Assembly: GCF_003583365.1 (NCBI RefSeq) | Contig: NZ_QXED01000008.1 | Span: 248,001-312,000 of the forward strand | DNA: 64,000 nucleotides | Source: Fibrisoma montanum | Lineage (GTDB): Bacteria > Bacteroidota > Bacteroidia > Cytophagales > Spirosomataceae | Reading direction: 5' to 3' | In this document: positions 11,813 through 23,300 of the stretch, one piece after another | Layout: each line of letters starts with the position of its first letter | Position numbering within the stretch: the stretch's first letter is position 1 | Notes under the pieces: generated by a model | What the model saw: only the letters and a program-made list of their open reading frames with translations | The model's database searches: none | What the model was told of the DNA's origin: nothing | Position numbers and translations under genes: made by a program

Positions 11813-14800
11813 TCACCGTTCGTACAGCCAGACGCGCAGCAGGGATATGAGCTGGTCAATATCGACGGGTTTAGTGATGTAATCCGATGCACCGGCTTCG
11901 ATGCATTTTTCGCGGTCGCCGGTCATGGCTTTAGCCGTAACGGCAATGACCGGCAGGTTTTTGTATCTGTACTGCTCCCGAATCTTCCGGGCCGTTTCGT
12001 ACCCGTCCATCTGCGGCATCATCATATCCAGCAGCACCACGTCGACGTTCGGGTTCTCTTCCAGCCGCTGCAGGGCTTCTTTGCCATCCAGTGCCGCAAT
12101 AACGCTCATGTTGTACTGCTCCAGCGCCTTCGACAGCGAGAAGATGTTCCGCACGTCGTCGTCGGCCACCAGCACGGTTTTTCCGCTCAGAACCTGCGTC
12201 AGTGCGCCCAGTTTTTTCGTCGCGCCGTTGTTGTTGGCCGCCGACTTATTCTCTTCCACCAGATGCAGGAACAGCGACACCTCGTCGAGCATACGCTGGT
12301 ACGAATGGGCCGTTTTGACGATGATCGAGTCGGCGTACTTCTTAATCCGCAACTCTTCCGACAGCGACAGACTTTTACCGGTGAAGATGATAATCGGCAG
12401 ACTTTCCAGCTCCGGATTCTTCCGGGCCTCTTCAAGCGCATCGTACGCTTTGTTGTCGGGGATACCCATATCCAGAATCACGCAGTCAACCTCGCGTTGT
12501 TTCAGGGCCGTGATTCCTTCCGAAATATCGCTTTTCAGTTCCGAGTTGATGTTGAAGGTTTCCAGGAAGTAAGCCAGCGCTTTGGCGTGTTTGGGGTTGT
12601 CTTCAATAATCAGCACCTTTTTTGGGTCCCGATTCAGAACGTACTCAATCTTGCCGAAAACCTCCTGCATCTGCTCAAACGCCATGGGTTTATCCACAAA
12701 ATCGATAGCTCCTTTCAACAAACTCTCGTTTTTGAGCTTATGCGACGACATGATGTGCACCGGAATGGGCCGCGTCTGGGGGTTCGCTTTCAGCGCGTCC
12801 ATAACCTCCCAGCCGCTCATAACGGGCAACTGAATATCCAGCAGAATCCCGACAGGCCGGTACGCAGCCGCCAGACGCAGGCCCTCGTCGCCCCGTACGG
12901 CGACAATACCTTTGTAGCCTTTCCTGCGGGCAAATTCGAGCAGCGACCTGGCAAAGTTTGTGTCGTCCTCGATGATCAGGATGAGCTTGTCGTGCTCCGT
13001 GATCGTCTGCCGGTCGTCCGGCACGGACTCTGGGATGGTGGGGCTGATGTATTTCTTGGTTTCAGCCGCCGGGGCATCGTTCGGCGACGGCTGTTCGTGC
13101 ACCGGTGGCTTCTGGCTGTGGGTTGGTACAACCTCCGCCGGGGCTGGGGAAACAGCGGTGCCGGGAACGGCAATGACCGGAATAACCAATGTAAACTCAC
13201 TGCCCACATCGACCTGACTGCTCAGGTTGATTTCGCCCCCGAGCAACTTGGCCAGTTCGCGGCTGATGGACAGGCCCAGACCCGTTCCGCCATACTTCCG
13301 CTTGGTCGACCCGTCGGCCTGCTGAAAGGCCTCGAAAATGAGCGGTTGCTTCTCGGGCGGTATGCCAATGCCCGTATCCTTTACGATAAAGCAAAGCCGG
13401 TTCGCCGACCGATTCTCCGGTTTGATCGTCAGCGTAACGCTGCCCTTCGCCGTGAATTTGAGCGCGTTGGACATCAGATTTTTCAGAATCTGCCCAAGCC
13501 TCATCTTATCGGTTTCGATGATAGCCGGTACGTCCGGCGCGATCGTGATGCCAAAATTCAGCCCTTTCTCCTGCGCCATGATGCCGAACAACGCCCGCAT
13601 TTCGTCGCCGATGTCGCTGACCGGTATGCGTTCGTAATCGAGCTTCATCTGCCCGGCTTCAATCTTCGACAGGTCCAGGATCTCGTCGATCAGCCCCAGC
13701 AGCCCGTTCCCCGACGACTGAATCACGCGGGCGTACTCCACCTGCTCGCTGGTCAGGTTCTCGTCCAGGTTTTCGGCCAGCAATCGGCTCAGCAGGAGAA
13801 TGGAATTGAGGGGCGTCCGTAATTCGTGCGACATATTGGCCAGGAATTCGGACTTGTAGCGGGTGGCCAGTTCCAGTTCATCGGCCTTCTTCTGAATCTC
13901 GTCGTTTTTCTCTTCCAGCAGCAGCCCCCGCTCTTCCAGTTCGGTGTTGGTTTGCTGCAGTTCTTCCTGCTGCACACGGAGTTCTTCTTCGGACGCCTGC
14001 AACCGCTGGGCCTGCATCTCCAGTTCCGTATTCAGGTTTTCCAGTTCGCTGTGCTGCACCTGTAGTTCCTCGGCCTGCGCCTGAGTCTCTTCCAGCAGGT
14101 GCTGCATTTTACCGTAGTCGAGCGCGGCATTTACCCCGATGGCCATGGCCTCGCGGTTGTTTTCTACAAACTCGACCTCCAGCGCGGTAGGCGGACGAAG
14201 CAACCCGAGTTCAATGACGCCGATACTTACGCCGTCGTAGATCAGCGGACTAATAATGAGCGACGCCGGGGTGGCCTCTCCCAGCGACGAACTCACCTTG
14301 CCGTAGTCGGCCGGTACGTCCTCTACCACGACGGTCTTCTTCCGCTCAATGGCCTGACCAACCAGCCCCTGTCCACCACTGACGACATCCGGTGCATTTT
14401 GGGCTGCGTACCGTCCGGCCAGCCGGAATTTACGCTCGTTGTCGAGAATGTACATAGTGGCGAGAGGAACGCCCATATATTCGGTCAAGGCAGCTAGCAC
14501 CCGATTGGCCAGCTTTTTTGGATCTTTCTCACCCCGGATGGCATCACTGACGGCCACGGCACCCGTTTGCAGCCAGTTCCGACTGTTCAGATCCGTAAAG
14601 GTCCGTTCGAGCGAAGCCGCCATCTGGTTCAGGGCCGTAGCGATCCGGCCCAGTTCATCGTCCTCCGCGTCAGTGCTGCGGACTGCATAGTCGCCACCGG
14701 CAATTTTACGGGTAATGCCCTCCATAATGGAGATCCGCCGGTTGGTTTTGACGTATTGCTCCTCGGCTTCCTGCTGTTCGGCGATCCGGTTGTCCATATC

Positions 14801-15442
14801 CCGTTTGATACGGAAATAGGCAAAACTCGTAATGAGCATGGAAATCAGGGCCGTAATAACCAGCAGAATAGGCGTGTAGGTAATGTACACCTGCTGCTGA
14901 TCGATTCGGGCCTGCAGCAACCGATTCTCCTGAGTTTTGATCTGATTGAGTACGGCGCGCAGATCATCCATCACCTGCTTACCACGTATCATCTCCCGAT
15001 ACCGTCTGGCGGTATCCTGGCCGGTAACAGCCCCGGCTCTGGTCAGGTCAATGACCTTCTGCATCTGCTCGAACTTTGTTTCGAACAGGGCTTTTACCTG
15101 CGCCAGGTTTTTCTGCTGGGCGGGATTATCGGCCATGAGTGAACTAAGCCGGTTGAAACTGGCCACTACTTTCTCGTAACTGCCGTCGAACGGCTGCAGA
15201 AAGACCGGGTCGAGGGTAACCAGATAGCCCCGCTGCCCTGTTTCAGCATCTTTCATGTACGAGATTATATTTTCCGACTCAATCAGTACCTCGTTGGTGT
15301 GGTTGACCAGCTCGGAATTACTGATCAGGCGCTGGATGCTTATAAATGAAGCCCCCAGACTGAGCAGCAGCAAAATCGTGGACAGGGTGAAGACAACCTG
15401 AAGTTGCCGGATAATTGAGTTCGAGGTAGTGTTTGGTGGCAT
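11813..15442 (-). CDS. Hybrid histidine kinase: CHASE3-HAMP-GAF-HisKA-HATPase-3 receivers
   Basis: 1209 residues. Membrane helices at about 17-36 and 188-209 flank a CHASE3-type sensor region (DAETGQRGYLVT near 65-76). HAMP follows (about 210-285), then a GAF domain (about 293-440), a long Glu/Gln-rich coiled coil (445-525), HisKA with His539 (SHELRTPLN) and the HATPase (N box near 655-660, G boxes DTGIGI and GGTGLGLS). A Pro-rich linker leads to three receivers with acceptors Asp869, Asp991 and Asp1139. It starts 21 bases after the preceding kinase gene. Signals are unknown. The coiled coil between GAF and HisKA is the type often seen in Cytophagales kinases that signal by phosphorelay. Confidence 0.95.
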   Translation of the reverse strand: MPPNTTSNSIIRQLQVVFTLSTILLLLSLGASFISIQRLISNSELVNHTNEVLIESENIISYMKDAETGQRGYLVTLDPVFLQPFDGSYEKVVASFNRLSSLMADNPAQQKNLAQVKALFETKFEQMQKVIDLTRAGAVTGQDTARRYREMIRGKQVMDDLRAVLNQIKTQENRLLQARIDQQQVYITYTPILLVITALISMLITSFAYFRIKRDMDNRIAEQQEAEEQYVKTNRRISIMEGITRKIAGGDYAVRSTDAEDDELGRIATALNQMAASLERTFTDLNSRNWLQTGAVAVSDAIRGEKDPKKLANRVLAALTEYMGVPLATMYILDNERKFRLAGRYAAQNAPDVVSGGQGLVGQAIERKKTVVVEDVPADYGKVSSSLGEATPASLIISPLIYDGVSIGVIELGLLRPPTALEVEFVENNREAMAIGVNAALDYGKMQHLLEETQAQAEELQVQHSELENLNTELEMQAQRLQASEEELRVQQEELQQTNTELEERGLLLEEKNDEIQKKADELELATRYKSEFLANMSHELRTPLNSILLLSRLLAENLDENLTSEQVEYARVIQSSGNGLLGLIDEILDLSKIEAGQMKLDYERIPVSDIGDEMRALFGIMAQEKGLNFGITIAPDVPAIIETDKMRLGQILKNLMSNALKFTAKGSVTLTIKPENRSANRLCFIVKDTGIGIPPEKQPLIFEAFQQADGSTKRKYGGTGLGLSISRELAKLLGGEINLSSQVDVGSEFTLVIPVIAVPGTAVSPAPAEVVPTHSQKPPVHEQPSPNDAPAAETKKYISPTIPESVPDDRQTITEHDKLILIIEDDTNFARSLLEFARRKGYKGIVAVRGDEGLRLAAAYRPVGILLDIQLPVMSGWEVMDALKANPQTRPIPVHIMSSHKLKNESLLKGAIDFVDKPMAFEQMQEVFGKIEYVLNRDPKKVLIIEDNPKHAKALAYFLETFNINSELKSDISEGITALKQREVDCVILDMGIPDNKAYDALEEARKNPELESLPIIIFTGKSLSLSEELRIKKYADSIIVKTAHSYQRMLDEVSLFLHLVEENKSAANNNGATKKLGALTQVLSGKTVLVADDDVRNIFSLSKALEQYNMSVIAALDGKEALQRLEENPNVDVVLLDMMMPQMDGYETARKIREQYRYKNLPVIAVTAKAMTGDREKCIEAGASDYITKPVDIDQLISLLRVWLYER

Positions 15443-15463
15443 AGAAAAAGGAATATAGCGGCT

Positions 15464-17056
15464 TTACCGGGTTTCAGTAACCGGCCCTTCGATGGTTTGT
15501 CTGACCGGCAGAACGAGAATGAACCTGGCTCCTTCGTCCTCGCGGCTGCGGGCCGAGATTAGACCGTGGTGCTTTTCAATGTTTTTGCGCGCAATGGCAA
15601 GGCCGATGCCGGTACCTTCGTAGTTGGTCCGGTTGTGGAGCCGCTGGAAAATGACGAAGATCCGATCCAGAAACTTTTCGTCGAAGCCGATGCCGTTATC
15701 CTGCACCACAATCCGGCAGTACGGACCGTCTGGCGCCGGGCAGCCGTCAATGTCTTTCGTGTCGATGCGTTCGGCCCGGATCGTGATAACGGGCGATACG
15801 TTCTCTTTGGCAAACTTCAGGGCGTTGCTGATCAGGTTCTGAAAAACCTGCCGGATGCGCGTCGGAATCACGTCCAGCTCCGGAATAGGCCCGATGTCGA
15901 CAACAGCCCTTTTTTTCGAAACTACGTCCTCAAAATCCTGCAGCAGGTCGGTGAGCAGGCTGTTCAGATTGGTGAAATGAAACGCTTCGGGGGCCGATAG
16001 CTGCGTGTACGACAGCAGGTCGTTGATGAGCGTCGCCATCCGCGCCGACGACCGGATGGTCCGGTCGAGGTACGGAGCCGCTTCCGGGTTATCTTTCAGG
16101 TACTTTTCTTTGATGGTATCGTTGAGCAGCTGAATCTTCCGCAGCGGTTCCTTCAGGTCGTGCGACACCACCCACGTGAACTGCTGGAGTTCATGGTTTG
16201 TCCGTTCCAGTTCGGCATTCTTGACCCGGAGTTCATTCGTCCGGACTTCCACTTCACGCTCCAGCAGTTCGGCAGCCTGCTTTTGCGGGTGAATGTCCGT
16301 AAACGTACCGATCCAGCGCGTGAGAGTTCCCTGCTGCCGAACCGGAATGATCCGCAGCAGGTGATAGCGGAAATCGCCTGTTGTCAGCTCCCTGAGCCGG
16401 ACTTCCCGCGTAAACTCGACCCCGTCGATCAGCGACCGCTTCCATTCCTCCCAGACGTTGTCGTCGGCGTGTACATCCGGAAACGTAGTCGGCGAGGGGG
16501 CATAGCGAAACCAGTATTCGTTAACGTATTCGAGCTGTCCATTTGAAGCCACTGTGAAAGCCACCTGGGGTAATGACGACAGTACGCCCTGAAGCTCCTG
16601 CATGCGTTCCGTCAGGACCTCCTGTGCCTGTTTACGCACCTCCACTTCTTTCCGCAGCGAATCCTGAGCCGCCCGGAGTTCCTGCTGCTGTTCGTACAGC
16701 TTCTGCAGCGTTTTGACTTTCAGAACCAGAATGTCCGGGTCGACCGGCTTGGTCAGGTAGTCGACTCCGCCCGACGTATAGCCTTTGGTAATGAACTTCT
16801 TGTCGGTGTTCACCGCCGACAGGAAAATAATGGACGTGAACCGGGCTTTACTGAAGCCGGCAATGGCATTCGCTACCTCAAACCCGTCCATATCCGGCAT
16901 CTGCACATCGAGGATAATGACCGAATAAGACGTAGTCAGCACTTTCCGCAAGGCTTCTTCTCCCGATTCGGCCGTGTCGACCGTAAATCGATGCAGCTCA
17001 AGTATTTTCTTCAGAGGCAGGATATTTTCCCGTCTGTCATCAACAATCAGGATCAT
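15464..17056 (-). CDS. Receiver-PAS-histidine kinase
   Basis: 530 residues, no membrane segment. An N-terminal receiver (acidic pocket at 6-7, acceptor Asp50 in IILDVQMPDMDGFE, Lys of TKPVD) is followed by a coiled linker (115-155), a PAS domain (about 155-255), a second coiled helix and HisKA with His299 (SHDLKEPLRKI). The C-terminal HATPase has DNGIGFD and GTGIGLAI. As a soluble kinase with an input receiver, it probably acts as a relay that takes phosphate from another kinase. It is the first gene of the five-gene minus-strand operon that continues to cheB. Confidence 0.95.
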   Translation of the reverse strand: MILIVDDRRENILPLKKILELHRFTVDTAESGEEALRKVLTTSYSVIILDVQMPDMDGFEVANAIAGFSKARFTSIIFLSAVNTDKKFITKGYTSGGVDYLTKPVDPDILVLKVKTLQKLYEQQQELRAAQDSLRKEVEVRKQAQEVLTERMQELQGVLSSLPQVAFTVASNGQLEYVNEYWFRYAPSPTTFPDVHADDNVWEEWKRSLIDGVEFTREVRLRELTTGDFRYHLLRIIPVRQQGTLTRWIGTFTDIHPQKQAAELLEREVEVRTNELRVKNAELERTNHELQQFTWVVSHDLKEPLRKIQLLNDTIKEKYLKDNPEAAPYLDRTIRSSARMATLINDLLSYTQLSAPEAFHFTNLNSLLTDLLQDFEDVVSKKRAVVDIGPIPELDVIPTRIRQVFQNLISNALKFAKENVSPVITIRAERIDTKDIDGCPAPDGPYCRIVVQDNGIGFDEKFLDRIFVIFQRLHNRTNYEGTGIGLAIARKNIEKHHGLISARSREDEGARFILVLPVRQTIEGPVTETR

Positions 17057-17146
17057 GCAGGGTCATTCATTAGATCGATGCGGGCTATCCGGGCAGGTTT
17101 ACGCTTCCTTACCTGGTTCTGTTCCGCGCCCGGCCGGCACAAAGTC

Positions 17147-17181
17147 CAAAATTATAGTCAAAGATAATGAGCGAAAACAAA
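17147..17181 (-). promoter_or_regulatory. Candidate Bacteroidota promoter for the signalling operon
   Basis: On the minus strand TAATTTTG (17147-17154) matches the -7 consensus TAnnTTTG, and TTTG (17178-17181) could be the -33 box, but the 23-base spacing is longer than the usual 19-21. A second overlapping -7 match, TATCTTTG (17159-17166), has no well-placed -33 partner. The boxes lie about 90-125 bases upstream of the start at 17056. Confidence 0.4.
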
Positions 17182-17244
17182 CCAGTGGTTTAATGCACCC
17201 AAATCAGCCGGCGCTCACCAAACGTTTACGCTTGTTAATAAACG

Positions 17245-17279
17245 AAAAACCCTGACGAAATGCTATCGTCAGGGTTTTT
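17245..17279 (-). terminator. Terminator of the giant repeat-protein gene
   Basis: A 14-bp perfect stem (AAAAACCCTGACGA at 17245-17258 with 17266-17279) and a 7-base loop. T tracts exist on either strand; it sits 26 bases past the stop of the minus-strand gene. Confidence 0.9.
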
Positions 17280-17304
17280 ATTCGACACATTCTCTCTATG
17301 TGCA

Positions 17305-20300
17305 CTATCGTCCAGCCGTACGGCTTTTTGTCTTTTGAATCACAACCGGTACGCACTTCGCCGGCGGGCACTCACACTGAGTGTTCTGCAACACAACTGA
17401 CCGCTGCACAAAACATCCGGCTTGGGTGAATACCCGAACGATGTACGTCTGTGGCGTACCGGTCCGGCTGATGTTGCTGACAATGATTCCGCTCGCCGGA
17501 ATCGGCAGGGCTTCATTGTAGCTGGTCGCTCCGTTGTAGGTCGTGCCCGTCGATACGTCGAAGCGATCGTTCGGGCCGAAGTTGCCGATTGCTACCTGCC
17601 CATCGGAGCGCGACGTAGCGCCGTCGCAGGTGGCTTCCTGGGCCGTCAGCGTAACGCTGTCCGGGGCCGGGTTCACCACCGCATCGACTACGATGCTGCT
17701 GCTGCAACCGGTAATCAGGTTGGTTACGGTCAGCGTATACGAACCGCTGTTGGTCGTTGTTGCAGCCGGGATATTGACCACTGCCCCGCTGGCGGTAAAG
17801 CTGTTCGGCCCGGCCCAGGCGTAGGAAACTCCCGTCGACGATGTGGTACCTGTCAGCACCAGGGTTTCGCCCGCACAAACCGGTGGAGCGCTGGCTGCGA
17901 TAACCGGCGTGATGCAGTAGAAGCCCGCATCGACCGTTGTATTGTTCTCACCGGAGGCCAGTACATACGGTCCGGTCTGGCCCGTCACGCCGTTGGCATC
18001 GCTGTCGGTCGCGTCGTTGCCGGTGTTAGCCGTTGTCGACGTGAAGGCGTCCGGTTGTGTGAAGGCGACGACATAGGTAACCCCCGGCGTCAGGCCCGTG
18101 AAGCTGTAGACGCCACCGGCATTCGTCGTGGTAGTCAGCAATACGTTGCCGTTACCGCTGAGCAGCTGCACCGTTACGCCCGCAATACCCGGCTCACCCG
18201 TATCCTGCTGCCCATTCTGGTTGAGGTCGTTGAAGACCAGGTCGCCCAGGCTGGCCGGGCGGTAGAAGCCCGCATCCACCGACAGATCGATCTCACCCGA
18301 CGCCAGCGTGATGCTGCCCGTACGGCCGGTGAGCGGATCGGCATCCGAGTCCGTTGCCCCGTTGCCCCCCAGGTTAGCCGCCGTTGCCGAGTAGCCGGCC
18401 GGAGCCGTAAACTGCACCTGATACGGTACGCCCGGCGTCAGACCCGTGAAGCTGTAGACGCCACTGGCATTGGTCGTTGTCGTATTGACCACCGCGCCGT
18501 TCTGCAGCAGCTGCACCGTTACACCCGCAATACCCGGCTCACCCGCATCCTGCTGCCCGTTGGCGTTGAGGTCTTCGAAGACGAAGTCACCCAGAACCGC
18601 AAACTGCTGTGGCTGCAACAGCGCCGTATCGGTATCATCTTCGTTCGGTGTCGTGTCGCTGTTACCCGGCGTCGAGTCAATGTCATCACCACTGTCGGCG
18701 GTGATCTCGGCCCGGTTCGTAATGACACCGCCCGCCGTAGCCGTCAGCGTCATGCCGATGGTCAGCGTAGCCGACTCACCCGGTGCCAGACTGGCGATAG
18801 TTGCTACGGCATTGCTGCCCGACTGCGTGAAGCCCGGACTGGCCGCTGCATTGAAGGCCGTACCGTCGGGTATGAAGTCGGTCACCTGCGTATTGGTCGC
18901 GGTTAGTTCACCCTGGTTGGTGACGATCAGTTCGTAGGTTATGACCCCTCCCGGCAACAATGGACTTGGCGCAGAAACGATGTCTTTGGACAGGGCCAGA
19001 TCGAAGCGGAGCAGGTAGAAACCGGCATCGAGGGTATTGTTGGTCTCACCCGAAGCCAGCGTAATGCTCTGCGTTACGCCGTTGATCGCATCGCTGTCGG
19101 TCGCATCGTCCCCGCCCTGATCAGCCAGCGTGGCCGTGTAGTTGGCCGGGGCCGTGAAGCTCACCGAGTACGGTACACCCGGTGTCAGCGCGGTGAAGCT
19201 GTACACCCCACTCGAATCCGTGGTTGTAGTTGTCAGGGATACGCCATTGCTGATCAGCGTAACGGTTACGCCCGCTATACCCGGCTCACCCGCATCCTGG
19301 ATCCCGTTGCGGTTGGCATCGGCAAAGACCCGGTCGCCCAGCGCTGCCTGACGGTATACGCCCAGGTCCACGCTCGTGTTATTCTCACCGGAAGCCAGAA
19401 TATACACCCCGGTTTCACCATCGAGCGGGTTGGCATCCGAATCAAGCGCATCGTCTGCACCTTCATTATCCGCCGTGATCGTGAACATCGGCATCGGCGC
19501 AAACTGCACCTGGTAGGCTACTTCCGGCAGGAGATTCGTGAAGGTATACTGACCGTTTGCGTTCGTTGACGTAACCTGAACAACCACGCCGTTCTGGAGC
19601 AGACTCACGGTTACGCCCGGAACACCCGGCTCGCCCGGATCTTGAACACCATTGATATTAATATCCTCGAAGACGAAGTCGCCCAGGCTGGCCGGCAGCA
19701 GGAAGAAGCCCGCATCGAGAGTATTGTTGGTTTCACCCGAGGCCAGCGTGACGCTCTGGGTTACGCCGTTGATTGCATCGCTGTCGAGGGCATCATCTCC
19801 ACCCTGGTTACCCAGTGTGGCAGTGTAGCCGACCGGGGTTGTGAAGCGTACCTGATACGATACGCCCGGCGTCAGACCCGTGAAGCTGTAGACACCGTTG
19901 GCATCCGTCGTGACGAAGTCTACTACGGTACTGTCGCGGAGCAGACTCACCGTAACCCCCGGAATCCCTACTTCGCCCCCGTCCTGAATGCCGTTGCGGT
20001 TGGCATCGGCAAAGACGCGGTCGCCCAGGCTGGCCGGGCGGTAGAAGCCAGCATCGACGGTGAGGTTGTTTTCACCAGCGGCCAGCGTGTAACTGCCGGT
20101 TTGTCCGGTCAGCGGATTGACATCGGAATCAGCCACATCGTCGCCACCCTGATCGGCCAGCGTAGCCGTAAATCCGGCCGGAGCGGTGAAGCTCACGACA
20201 TACGCTACGTTCGGCACGAGTCCCGTGAAGCTGTAGACGCCACTGGCATTGGTCGTTGTGGTGTTGACTACCGTACCATTCTGCAAGAGATTGACAGTCA

Positions 20301-23300
20301 CACCCGCGATGCCCGGTTCGCCCGCATCCTGCCGGCCATTCGCGTTGATGTCTTCGAAGACGAAGTCGCCCAGGCTGGCCGGCAGCAGGAAGAAGCCTGC
20401 ATCCAGCGTCGTGTTGGTTTCGCCCGAGGCCAGCGTGAGGCTCTGGGTTACGCCGTTGATCGCATCGCTGTCGAGGGCATCATCTCCGCCCTGGTTAGCC
20501 GGAGACGCGGTGAAGTTCGCTGGGGCGGTAAACTGCACCTGATACGATACGCCCGGCGTCAGACCCGTGAAGCTGTACACTCCGCTGCCGTCTGTTACGA
20601 CGCTGGCCAACGGGGTACCGTTGCTCACCAACGTAACCGTGACACCCGGAATTCCCACTTCGCCCCCATCCTGAATGCCGTTGCGGTTGGCATCGGCGAA
20701 GACGCGGTCGCCCAGACTGGCCGGGCGGTAGAAGCCCGCATCGACAGTAAGGTTGTTTTCTCCGGCGGCCAGAACGTAGCTGGTCGTCCGTCCCGTAATC
20801 GGATCAGCGTCCGAATCCGAAGCATCATTGCCTGCGTCAGCGGCCGTGGCCGTGTACCCGGTTGGGGCGCCGAACTGCACTACGTAAGGCAATCCAGGGG
20901 TCAGACCCGTGAAGCTGTATACACCGCTGGCATTCGTTGTCGTCGTCAATACGACCAGGTTATTCTGTAAGAGGTTGACGGTTACACCCGCAATACCCGG
21001 CTCACCGGCATCCTGCTGCCCGTTGGCATTGGTATCTTCGAAGACCAGGTCGCCCAGGCTCGCGCAGGGTTGTTTTGATACAATGGCCGTATCACTGGCC
21101 GTACAGCCGTTGGCCGAGGTCACCGTCAGGGTGTAGGTTCCGATGGCCGTTACCGTCGGATTCTGCTCCGTACTGGTGTATCCGCCCGGACCGCTCCACG
21201 CAAACGTTACGTCCGTCGGAGTGGTGCTGGCCGTAAGCTGCAGCGAAGTTCCCTCACAGGGGATTACCCCACCCGCAGCGGTTATTGTCGGCGCAACGGT
21301 GTTGCTGGTGATATTGGTCGTCGTCGTAGCCGTACAGCCATTGGCAGCCGTTACCACGACGGTATAGGCACCCGGCGTACTGGTCGTGAAGCTCTGGGCC
21401 GTTGAGGTAATTCCTCCCGGACCGCTCCACGCATACGTTACCGATTCAGTGGCCGCAGCCGATACGCTTGCCGTAGTTAACGTACAGGTCAGCGGACCGG
21501 TGTTGGTCGCCGTTACGGTCGGAGCCGACTGGTCGATCTGAATCGTGGTTGTCGCCGTCGCCGAACAGCCGTTGGCCGCCGTTACGACAACGGTATACGT
21601 GCCGGCTACCGTAGTGGAGAAGCTCTGGGCCGTTGAGGTAATTCCTCCCGGACCGCTCCACGCGTACGTTACCGCTTCATTAGCCGTGGCACTTACCGAG
21701 GCTGTCGTCAGCGTACAGGTCAGCGGACCGGTGTTGGTTGCCGTTACGTTCGGTGCGGTTGCGTCCTGTTGAACGGTTGTGCTGGTCACCGCCGTACAGC
21801 CGTTGATGCCGGTCAGGGTTACGGAGTACGTACCCGCTACCGAGGTGGTGAAGCTCTGGGCCGTTGAGGTGAAGCCGCCCGGACCGCTCCAGCTGTAGGT
21901 AATACCCGGTGCTGAACTGCTGGCCGAAACCGTTACGGTAGTCAGCGTACAGGTCAGCGGACCCGTATTGGAAGAGGTCACGTTCGTTGGCGGCAGGAAG
22001 TTCTGCTCCACCACACCGATGGCTGAAGCCACGCAACCGTTGGGCGACGTAGCCGTTACCGAATACGTACCCGCTGCATTGACCACAATATCAGGCGTAA
22101 CGGCACCCGTACTCCATTGATACGTAGAGCCGGGGCTGGCCGTTGTCGAGATAGTAGCCGTAGGCTGGGCGCAGGTCAGCGTGTTGCTCACGCCAACGGT
22201 TAAGGTCGGCACGACCGTATCGCTCACGACCGTAGCCGTTGTAGCGGCCGTACAGCCATTAACCGCCGTTACGATCACTGAGTACACACCCGCCGATCCG
22301 ACCTGGATAGAAGGCGTTACCTCGCCCGTGTTCCAGCGGAAGGTCACGCCCGGCGTAGCGGTTGTCGAGAGGGTAGCCGTGGGTTGAGCGCAGGTCAGCG
22401 TGTTGCTCACCGATGCCGTGACCGTCGGGGCCGCCGTGTCGCTCACGACCGTAGTCGTTGTAGCGGCCGTACAGCCGTTGGGCGCGGTCACCGTCACCGA
22501 GTAGGGGCCGGCCGCACTCACCGAGATCGTCGCCGTTGTCTCGCCTGTGTTCCACCGATAGGTCACCCCGGGCGTCGTGCTGCTGGCCGTCAGCGTCGCC
22601 GTCGGCTGAGCGCAGGTCAGGGTATTGCTTACGGCAATGGTCACGTCCGGCGTCGCCGTATCGCTCACGACCGTGGTAGTTACTGTAGCCGTACACCCGT
22701 TGGGGCTCGTGACAGTCACCGTGTAGGCACCCGCTGCACTCACCGAGATCGTAGCGGTCGTTTCGCCCGTACTCCACAGGTAAGTCACGCCCGGCGTAGC
22801 GGTTGTCGAGAGGGTAGCCGTGAGCTGGGCGCAGGTCAGCGTGTTGCTCACCGATGCCGTGACCGTCGGAGCGGCCGTATTGCTGACCACCGTGGTCGTC
22901 GTAGCGGCTGTTGCCCCGTTGGGCGCAGTCACCGTCACCGAGTAAGGTCCTTCATCCGTCACTATGATCGATGACGAAATGGCACCCGTACTCCATCGAT
23001 ACGTGACGCCCGGCGTAGCGGTTGTCGAGAGGGTGGCCGTGGGCTGGGCGCAGGTCAGCGTGTTGCTCACCGATGCCGTGACCGTCGGGGCCGCCGTGTC
23101 GCTCACGACCGTAGTCGTTGTAGCAGCCGTACAGCCGTTGGGTGCGGTCACCGTCACCGAGTAGGAGCCGGCCGCACTCACCGAGATCGTCGCCGTTGTC
23201 TCGCCCGTGTTCCACCGATAGGTCACCCCGGGCGTCGTGCTGCTGGCCGTCAGCGTCGCCGTCGGCTGATTAACGGTTATGGTGTTGCTCACCGTCGCTG

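Noticed and set aside
12263-13822. Plus-strand frame of 519 codons opposite the CHASE3 hybrid kinase
   Set aside because: It overlaps an unmistakable kinase on the other strand and its translation is low-complexity without motifs.
17422-18906. Long open frame on the plus strand (about 494 codons), with others at 19642-20970, 22384-22974 and 23279-24019
   Set aside because: They lie inside the giant minus-strand repeat gene. They show repetitive, Val/Arg-rich composition that only mirrors the Thr/Ser/Gly-rich repeats, and they have no recognisable motif.
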